A stretch of DNA of 64,000 nt, taken from NCBI RefSeq assembly GCF_001426745.1, contig NZ_LMFI01000010.1, positions 1,154,159 through 1,218,158 on the forward strand, given 5' to 3'. The first letter of the stretch is position 1; every line of letters starts with the position of its first letter. Made by a program: the position numbers and the translations under genes. Of this stretch, positions 57,869-64,000 are shown piece by piece. This DNA comes from Nocardioides sp. Root140. Lineage in GTDB: Bacteria; Actinomycetota; Actinomycetes; Propionibacteriales; Nocardioidaceae. The notes beneath the pieces were generated by a model. It did not search any database, was not told where the DNA came from, and saw only the letters and a list, made by a program, of their open reading frames with translations.

Positions 57869-58591
57869 TCAGCCGAGCGGGACGACCTGGTCGTCGGCGG
57901 GCGCCTGAGCGTCGACCTCTTCGTCGTAGTTGGTGAACGTGAACTCACCGGGCTCGTCGCCCTCGCTGGTGCTGAGCTTGAGGATGTGGTGCTTGCCGTC
58001 GACGGCGATCCACGCAGTGCTCGACTCGCCGTTCTCGTCCTCCGACTTGATCTCGACGGCGTCCTGCCCGTCGATCTCGGTCACGTCACCGACCGTCGCC
58101 TTCTTGTCGTCGTCGGTGTCGTTGAACTCGTCGAGCATCTGGTCGAGGTCGCAGACCTCCGCGAAGTCGTTGTCCGCAGGGAGCTTGGCCCACTTGTCGC
58201 CCAGCACGGCGATGATCTGCGGAGCAGTGTCGCCCGCGCTGGCCGTCCAGAAGGCCTCGTCGGCCTTCAGGAAGGAGTCGGTGCCGGTCGAGATGATCTG
58301 TGCCTGGCCACCGTTGATGGTCATCGTGCCGGTGCAGCGACCGTCGACGTCGGTGGTGAGGTCGAGCGCGGTCTCCTGGCCGTCGTTGGTGAAGTTGCCG
58401 GTCATGGTCAGCGAGGAGACGTCCTGCATGTCCTTGATGGTCGCGTCCTTGATCTCCTCCGCCGACTGGTCGGCGAAGCTCTTGCTGCCGCCGTCGGAGT
58501 CGTCGCCGGAGTCGTCGCCGCAGCCGGCCAGTCCGAAGGGAGCCAGCGCCGCGAGTGCCACAAGCGCCACGGCCTTGTTGGGGGTCCGCAT
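57869..58591 (-). CDS. Lipoprotein, LprG/LppX-like fold
   Basis: 240 residues. Lipoprotein signal NKAVALVALAALAPFGLAGCGDD, an acidic/Ser linker, then a domain with SLTMTGNFTNDGQETALDLTTDVDGRCTGTMTINGGQAQIISTGTDSFLKADEAFW and C-terminal AWIAVDGKHHILKL, resembling the LolA/LprG superfamily of lipid-handling proteins. Strongly acidic overall. Function unassigned. Confidence 0.75.
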   Translation of the reverse strand: MRTPNKAVALVALAALAPFGLAGCGDDSGDDSDGGSKSFADQSAEEIKDATIKDMQDVSSLTMTGNFTNDGQETALDLTTDVDGRCTGTMTINGGQAQIISTGTDSFLKADEAFWTASAGDTAPQIIAVLGDKWAKLPADNDFAEVCDLDQMLDEFNDTDDDKKATVGDVTEIDGQDAVEIKSEDENGESSTAWIAVDGKHHILKLSTSEGDEPGEFTFTNYDEEVDAQAPADDQVVPLG

Positions 58592-58641
58592 GATGGATTC
58601 CTCACTGTCGTGGCCGCAGGGCCGATTCCGATTCAGGGCGA

Positions 58642-60435
58642 CTATAGGTCCACACCCGGGTCTGCCGCGCGCAGCCTCTGCTGCAGACCGCTCGGCCGCA
58701 CCGCCCGCCTGGCCACCCCGAGACGGACGGCGGCCTCGCTGCCGACCACGACCACCTTCTCCTTCGCACGGGTCACGGCGGTGTAGAATAGCTCGCGGGT
58801 CAGCAGCCGGGACTCCTCGTCGGGCAGCAGCACGGTGACCACCGTGGCCTGGCTGCCCTGCGCCTTGTGGATCGTCATCGCGTGCATGGTCTCGACCGCG
58901 TCGAGGCGGCTCGGCGCGAAGTCCAGCAGCCCCTCGGCGCCCCGCAGCACGACCCTCAGCGCGCCGTCGGACGCACGACGGATCACGACCCCGGTGTCAC
59001 CGTTGTGCACGCCGAGCCCGTAGTCGTTGGCGGTCACCAGCACCGGGCGCCCGACGTACCAGGTGTCGTAGAGCGGGTCGCCGGTCACCTCGGAGAGCCA
59101 GGCCTCGACCTGCCGGTTCCAGTGGCGTACGCCGTACGGCCCCTCACGGTGGGCGCAGAGCAACCGGTGCTCGTCGAGCGCGGTCAGGGCGGCCTCCGCG
59201 TCACCCGCCTCCGCATGACGACGTACGGCGAGCGCGGCGTCGGTGATCGTGGCGCGCAGGGCACTGGCCGGGTCCTCGGCGGTGACGAACTCGACCTCGC
59301 CGGAGCCGGAGCCAGTGACCTCGCCGGAGCCCGAGCCCGCCTGCAGGGCGGCCACCGCGTCGTCGTCGCGCCCGTCGCGCAGCGCCTCGGCCAGCCTGAT
59401 GATCTGCTCGGTGGAGCGGTGGTTGTCGCGCAGCGCGATCACGGTGCCGTCGTCAGGCAGCCCGAGCACCAGGTCGTTGAGCACCGCACCGGCGTCGACG
59501 GAGGCGAGCTGGTCACGGTCGCCGACCAGGACCAGCCGGGCCTCGGGACGCACGGCCTCGAGGAGCCGGGCCATCATCGTCAGCGACACCATCGACGTCT
59601 CGTCGACGACGACGATGTCGTGGGGCAGCCGGTTGGCGCGGTGGTGCCGGAAGCGGGTGCCGTTGTCGTGGCGCGAGCCCAGCAGGCGGTGCAGCGTGGA
59701 CGACGTGAGGCCGGCCAGCCGGGCCCGGTCCTCTGCGGGAAGCTTGGCGGTCTCCGCCTGCACGGACTCCTGGAGCCGGGCCGCGGCCTTGCCGGTCGGG
59801 GCCGCCATCGCGATGCGCACCTGCTGGCCGTTGGACTCGGCCTGCTCGATCAGCACGGCGAGAAGTCCGGCAACGGTCGTGGTCTTGCCGGTGCCGGGTC
59901 CGCCGGTCAGGACGGTGGTCCACTGCCGGGCAGCCCGGTCGACGGCGGCGGCCTGCTCGGCGTACCCGCTGTCGGGGAAGACCCGGGCCAGCGCGGCCGT
60001 GAGGGCGGGTTCGTCCACGACGGGGGCGGGCAGCGCGCGCCGGGCCACGAGGTCGTCGCAGACCTGCACCTCCTGGCGCCAGTAGCGGTCGAGGTGGAGG
60101 AGCCCGAACTCCCAGTGCAGCACGCCGGCCGCCACCAGCGGACTCGCCTCGATCGCCGCGACCCACGCGGTGACGTCGGGCCAGTCGAGCTCGGGGTCGA
60201 TCTCTGCGGCGTCGGCCGGCGCCAGGCAGACCGACCCGTGGCGCACGGCGCGGGTGACCAGGGCGACCGCGAGCAGCACGGTCTCGTCGGGCTCACCGCC
60301 GAGCGCACCCAGCCGGTTGGCCACGTGCACGTCGGCAGCGGTCAGCACACCGGCGTCGTTGAACGCCCGCAACAGGCCGTCGGAACGCCGGGCCAGGTGC
60401 CGGTCGTAGCCGTCGACCAGGTCTGAGGTCGTCAT
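58642..60435 (-). CDS. recD: Exodeoxyribonuclease V subunit alpha (RecD)
   Basis: 597 residues, superfamily 1B helicase: Walker A LTGGPGTGKTTTVAG (178-185), DIVVVDETSMVSL (Walker B), GDRDQLASVDAGAVL and the C-terminal AMTIHKAQGSQATVVTV..RELFYTAVTRAKEKVVVVG. It is the 5'-3' helicase of RecBCD. The GSGSGEV stretch near residue 390 is a small in-frame tandem duplication. ATG overlaps the recB stop by 4 bp. Confidence 0.95.
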   Translation of the reverse strand: MTTSDLVDGYDRHLARRSDGLLRAFNDAGVLTAADVHVANRLGALGGEPDETVLLAVALVTRAVRHGSVCLAPADAAEIDPELDWPDVTAWVAAIEASPLVAAGVLHWEFGLLHLDRYWRQEVQVCDDLVARRALPAPVVDEPALTAALARVFPDSGYAEQAAAVDRAARQWTTVLTGGPGTGKTTTVAGLLAVLIEQAESNGQQVRIAMAAPTGKAAARLQESVQAETAKLPAEDRARLAGLTSSTLHRLLGSRHDNGTRFRHHRANRLPHDIVVVDETSMVSLTMMARLLEAVRPEARLVLVGDRDQLASVDAGAVLNDLVLGLPDDGTVIALRDNHRSTEQIIRLAEALRDGRDDDAVAALQAGSGSGEVTGSGSGEVEFVTAEDPASALRATITDAALAVRRHAEAGDAEAALTALDEHRLLCAHREGPYGVRHWNRQVEAWLSEVTGDPLYDTWYVGRPVLVTANDYGLGVHNGDTGVVIRRASDGALRVVLRGAEGLLDFAPSRLDAVETMHAMTIHKAQGSQATVVTVLLPDEESRLLTRELFYTAVTRAKEKVVVVGSEAAVRLGVARRAVRPSGLQQRLRAADPGVDL

Positions 60436-63400
60436 GCGCGGGCTCCGTCCAGCAGGTCGCTCAGGTCGGTGACCAGGTCGATCGGCGGGCGCCACGAGAA
60501 GACGCCCGTGGGATGGCCGTCGTACGACGGGGTGTCGGCGCCGCACATGCCGCGCAGGTAGAGGTAGAGCACGCCCCCGAGATGGGTCGCCGGGTCGTAG
60601 TCGGCCAGGCGCCACCGCAGGTAACGGTGCAGGACCACGGCATAGAGCAGTGCCTGCAACGGGTAGTCGGAGTGGCCCATCGCCGCCTCGAGCGCCTCGC
60701 GCCGGTAGTCGGCGGAGGTCAGCGGTTCGTCGAAGCCGCCGAGCCAGTTGGTCTTGTAGTCGACGATCAGGAAGGTCGGACCGACCCGGAGCACGACGTC
60801 GACCGATCCGGTGAGGTAGCCGCGGAGGTCCTGGCCGCCGAGGTTGGGGTCGGCCAGCGCGTCGGCGTACGGCAGCAGTGGATCTTCGGCGGACAGGTGT
60901 CGCCGGAGCAGCGGCGCGATGTCGCCGAGGGTGACCGGCGCACCCGGCAGATCGCCCTCGTCGCCGCCGGAGAGCGGGAGCTCGAACTCGAGCTCGCAGA
61001 GCCGGTCGGTCATCGGGATGTCGCGCAACGTGACCGGCCCGGCCAGGGGGCCGAGCGGGCTCTCGCACACCGTCTTCAGGGCCTCGGCCAGCGCAGCCGC
61101 GTCGAGGTCGACCGGCCACCGGACGAGCTGCTCGACCACCCGCTCACGCAGCTCGGCGACGAGGTCCTCGGCCGACGGGTCGGCGGTCTCGAGCACGGCG
61201 TGCACCAGGGAGCCGAAGGTCGCGCCGACCGGCAGGTCGCCCATGGGTGAAGGGACTTCCGGCCCGTCGCCGTGCCGCACGGGCACCGGCTCGATGGCGT
61301 CGGGCTCGTCGGTTCGGGGCGTCTCCTCGGGTTCGCTCCCGACACCGGGCAGGGTGGGCTCGGCGGTCTCGACACTGCTCAGGGCGGAGTACGACGTCCG
61401 CCGCCAGTGGGTGTCGACGGTGCGGCCGAACGAGCGTGCCGAGAGCTCGTCGGACGGCCGGGCCAGCTCGGCGGCGGCCAGCTGGGCCGGCACCGCGGGT
61501 GCCCAGCTCGGCCCGCCGCGCTGCTGCCAGGCGTCGAAGAAGGCCTGGGTGGCGTCGTCGTCGGACAGGGCCACGTCGGCCGGCACCACGCTGGTGCCGG
61601 GACCACGGCCGATCAGCATGCGGTGCAGCGCCGAGGTCTTCGCGTTGTTGGACGGCGCCCACCACGTGACGACCTGTGACTTGGCGCGGGTCATCGCGAC
61701 GTAGAGCAGTCGCAGTGACTCGCCGAGGTCCTCCGCCCGGGCGCGCGACACGTTGGCCCCGCGACCGGGTCCGTCCTTGCCGACGTCGATCGAGCGATGT
61801 TCGTCAGACTCCGCATGGAACAAGGGGATGGAGGGATCGAAGGAGTACCTGTCGGCCACGAACGGCAGGTGCACGACGGGATATTCGAGCCCCTTGCTGC
61901 CGTGGATGGTGACCAGCTGCACCGCCGCGGCGTCACTGTCGAGGCGACGAGTGCGCTCGGAAGCGACCTGCACCTTGTCGTCGGCCATCTGCGCGCGCAA
62001 CCAGGTGAGCAGGGCGACCAGGCCGAGCCGGTCGACCAGCGCCGCCTGGTGCATCGCCTGCGCGACGTGGCGCAGGTCGGTCAGGTGGCGCTCGCCGTCG
62101 ACCCGGGCGAGCACGCGCGCATAGAGTCCGCGGATCACCGCCGCCTCCATGACCGCGGCGACCCCACGCAGGCTGAACAGCTCGGCCCACTCGCGCATCG
62201 TCGCGGCCACGTCGTCGGTGATGTCGGGGACCGTGTCGAGCTCGACTGCCGAGCGACCGAGGAACGACGTGAGGGCACCGCTGCGCACCCGGCTCGAACG
62301 GTGCGGTTGCTCGAGCGCCTCGAGCAGGGTCAGCCACTCGACCGCAGCCGGGGTGCCGAAGACGCTGCCGCCCCCGGCAACCACCGCGGGCACACCGATC
62401 TCGTGCAATGCCTCGCGCACCATCTGCAGCGACTTGCCGGTGTGGGCCAGCACGGCCACGTCACCGGGCTCGATCGGGCGGCCGTCGTACGTCGCGCCGG
62501 AGGTGAGCAGGTTCTTGATGTCGTGGGCGCAGTCCTGGGCGATCAGCGGACGGATCCGGCCGACCGCCACACCCCGGTTTCCCTTGGCCCGGAACTGCTC
62601 GCGGCGCACGACCCGCACCCGGAAGGGGGTGTCGTCGGGGGCACCGACCAGGCGTTGGTCCTGATGTGAGGACGCTGCCCCCACAGGTCGTACGACGATG
62701 CGCGGGTCGCCGAGCTCGGCACCTTCGAGGACGGCCTGCAACGACGAGAGCAGGGGCTGGTCGGAGCGCCAGTTGGTGGCCAGCGTCTTGCGGGTCGTGG
62801 CGGTCGCCGCGGCGGCCAGGTAGGTGACCACGTCGCCCCCACGGAAGGCGTAGATCGCCTGCTTCGGGTCGCCGATCAGCACCATGCGGGCGTGGCCGGT
62901 GAACGCCCGGTCGAGCACCTGCCACTGCACCGGGTCGGTGTCCTGGAACTCGTCGACCAGCACGACCTTCCAGCGCTGGCGCATGCGGGCGCGGGCCGGG
63001 GCGTCGTCCGCGGTCAGCGCGTGGGCCAGCTGGGAGAGCAGGTCGTCATAGCTGAGCACCCCGAGCCGGCGCTTGCGGCGGTCCATCTCGGCGCGCACCG
63101 CGGTCGCGAAACCGACCCGACGGCCGGCGCCGGTGGTGCGCTCCGCCTCGGCAGGCTCGAGCCGGGCCTGCGGGTCGTTCACCGCGGCGCGGGCCAGCTC
63201 GAGGGCCTCCGACCGGCTGAAGAGGGGGCCGTCCTCGGCGTCCGCGAAGCCACGCAGGTAGAGGTCGTCGACCACCTCGATCAGCAGGTCGTCGAGGTCC
63301 TCGACCAACCGGGCACTGGAGTCGGTGTCGCCGGCCACCCCCAGGCTGCGCAGCACCAGCTGGCAGAACTGGTGGGTGGTCGCGATGGTGGCCGCGTCGA

Positions 63401-63761
63401 ACGATCCGAGCGCCTCGCGCACCCGGTGTCGGCGTACGGCGACCTCCTCGGCGCTGCCGGTGAGCAGCAGGTCGACCAGGTCGTTGGCCTCCCGCGCGGC
63501 GTCGGGCGTCGACAGCGCGCGCTCGGCCTCGACCAGCTGCCCGCGCACGCGCTCGCGCAGCTCCTGGCTGGCGGCTCGTCCGAACGTGACCACCAGCATC
63601 TCGTCGAGCCGGGCCTCCCCCTCGGCGACGAAACGGGTGACCAGGGCGCCGATCGTCCAGGTCTTGCCCGTGCCGGCACTGGCCTCCAGGAGGGTGGTGC
63701 CGGTGGGCAGCGGGTCGGTGATGTCGAAGGCCTCGAGGTCCTCGTGGAACAGGTCGCTCAC
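60432..63761 (-). CDS. recB: Exodeoxyribonuclease V subunit beta (RecB)
   Basis: 1109 residues. Walker A EASAGTGKTWTIGAL near residue 27-40, VVLVDEFQDTDPVQWQVLDRAF, LIGDPKQAIYAFRGGDVVTYL, VQLVTIHGSKGLEYPVVHLP and LRLLYVAMTRAKSQVVTWWAPS define the UvrD-type helicase; the C-terminal nuclease has GSVDVVLRVG..LIVDYKTNWLGG (catalytic D..DYK). GTG at 63761 overlaps the recC stop (GTGA); GGTGGGG precedes it. It unwinds double-strand break ends and cuts at Chi-like sites with RecC and RecD. Confidence 0.95.
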   Translation of the reverse strand: MSDLFHEDLEAFDITDPLPTGTTLLEASAGTGKTWTIGALVTRFVAEGEARLDEMLVVTFGRAASQELRERVRGQLVEAERALSTPDAAREANDLVDLLLTGSAEEVAVRRHRVREALGSFDAATIATTHQFCQLVLRSLGVAGDTDSSARLVEDLDDLLIEVVDDLYLRGFADAEDGPLFSRSEALELARAAVNDPQARLEPAEAERTTGAGRRVGFATAVRAEMDRRKRRLGVLSYDDLLSQLAHALTADDAPARARMRQRWKVVLVDEFQDTDPVQWQVLDRAFTGHARMVLIGDPKQAIYAFRGGDVVTYLAAAATATTRKTLATNWRSDQPLLSSLQAVLEGAELGDPRIVVRPVGAASSHQDQRLVGAPDDTPFRVRVVRREQFRAKGNRGVAVGRIRPLIAQDCAHDIKNLLTSGATYDGRPIEPGDVAVLAHTGKSLQMVREALHEIGVPAVVAGGGSVFGTPAAVEWLTLLEALEQPHRSSRVRSGALTSFLGRSAVELDTVPDITDDVAATMREWAELFSLRGVAAVMEAAVIRGLYARVLARVDGERHLTDLRHVAQAMHQAALVDRLGLVALLTWLRAQMADDKVQVASERTRRLDSDAAAVQLVTIHGSKGLEYPVVHLPFVADRYSFDPSIPLFHAESDEHRSIDVGKDGPGRGANVSRARAEDLGESLRLLYVAMTRAKSQVVTWWAPSNNAKTSALHRMLIGRGPGTSVVPADVALSDDDATQAFFDAWQQRGGPSWAPAVPAQLAAAELARPSDELSARSFGRTVDTHWRRTSYSALSSVETAEPTLPGVGSEPEETPRTDEPDAIEPVPVRHGDGPEVPSPMGDLPVGATFGSLVHAVLETADPSAEDLVAELRERVVEQLVRWPVDLDAAALAEALKTVCESPLGPLAGPVTLRDIPMTDRLCELEFELPLSGGDEGDLPGAPVTLGDIAPLLRRHLSAEDPLLPYADALADPNLGGQDLRGYLTGSVDVVLRVGPTFLIVDYKTNWLGGFDEPLTSADYRREALEAAMGHSDYPLQALLYAVVLHRYLRWRLADYDPATHLGGVLYLYLRGMCGADTPSYDGHPTGVFSWRPPIDLVTDLSDLLDGARA

Positions 63762-64000
63762 AGCGGCCCCACCTTCTCGGCCCCGGTCAGCAACGGCGAC
63801 CAGACCCGCCACGCGAACTGGCCCAACCGGTGCGGCTCGTCGTTGAAGTCCTCGTCGGCCCGCGGCGCCCCGGTCAACACCGAGATCGCCGCCTGCTCGC
63901 CGTACAACCTCACGTGGGCGGGGTCGTCGTGCTCGCCGGGTACGGCGAACGCGCGGCCACGGTCGGTCTGCCACTCGCGGTCGGCGATCTCGACCGGGTC
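63758..64000 (-). CDS. recC: Exodeoxyribonuclease V subunit gamma (RecC), C-terminal end (partial)
   Basis: The last 80 codons and TGA; the gene continues beyond the window. Ending GAPRADEDFNDEPHRLGQFAWRVWSPLLTGAEKV resembles RecC C-termini (RLGxYAxRLWxPLL). Overlap of its stop with the recB start, and recB with recD, gives one coupled recC-recB-recD operon, the usual order. Confidence 0.85.
   Translation of the reverse strand, partial: DPVEIADREWQTDRGRAFAVPGEHDDPAHVRLYGEQAAISVLTGAPRADEDFNDEPHRLGQFAWRVWSPLLTGAEKVGPL

Overview
The window is 64 kb of very GC-rich, densely coded actinobacterial chromosome. Gene content (recBCD, MenB menaquinone synthesis, an MprAB-PepD-like stress locus, ESX-associated small proteins, an AccD3-like carboxyltransferase, a DtxR/IdeR-type iron box) and the palindromic repeat families point to Actinomycetota, most likely a Nocardioides-like member of Propionibacteriales. 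That placement is inference from protein resemblance, not from a marker gene. I saw no tRNA, rRNA, transposase, integrase or CRISPR array.

Layout. 1-6 kb: tail of an M1 peptidase, a nucleotide-sugar-epimerase-like SDR coupled to an AccD3-like carboxyltransferase, a small alarmone synthetase, a cytosolic Ser/Thr kinase and a Tat-exported PhoX-type protein. 6-13.3 kb: a ROK regulator heading an oligopeptide-type ABC operon (binding protein, two permeases, fused double ATPase), divergent from a TauD-like dioxygenase. 13.4-17 kb: 2-oxoacid dehydrogenase E1alpha-E1beta-E2 operon ending at a strong hairpin. 17.2-21.2 kb: iron-siderophore uptake operon behind an iron box. 21.2-24.7 kb: ArsR-CDF zinc/cadmium-type efflux pair and a TetR-MFS drug-efflux pair, each with a clear operator. 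24.7-27.5 kb: glutathionyl-hydroquinone-reductase-like GST, HisC/Pat aminotransferase, VanZ-like protein.

27.5-34 kb: small membrane protein, low-molecular-weight tyrosine phosphatase and fructosamine-3-kinase-like protein in an overlapping run, followed by a two-component system (MprA/MprB-like), an M50 membrane protease and an HtrA/PepD protease, which looks like one envelope-stress module. 34-39.6 kb: pabA-pabB, a sulfatase and an orphan PhzE-type fused chorismate amidotransferase. 39.6-40.7 kb: a DUF559-type nuclease-like gene bracketed by two long hairpins. 40.7-43.7 kb: proton-translocating transhydrogenase. 43.8-48.2 kb: MMPL transporter with divergent TetR, class III-like sirtuin, DUF4333-like lipoprotein. 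48.3-51 kb: orphan type VII secretion-associated cassette (EspC-like, WXG-like hydrophobic protein, RDD protein, EspL/YbaB-like). 51-53.8 kb: accessory stretch with TetR-DoxX, a decayed SDR, an intact SDR, an NTF2-like gene and a gene fragment. 53.8-58.6 kb: MenB, Ddn-like protein, ACT protein, 2H phosphodiesterase, acyl-CoA dehydrogenase, lipoprotein. 58.6-64 kb: recC-recB-recD in an overlapping operon.

The most unusual features are four families of palindromic repeats. One of them lies in frame inside two unrelated genes (E2 and pabB) and encodes the same linker peptide in both. Next in interest are the hairpin-bracketed nuclease-like gene, the orphan ESX-like cassette and the two-component/M50/HtrA module with short direct repeats in its upstream regions.
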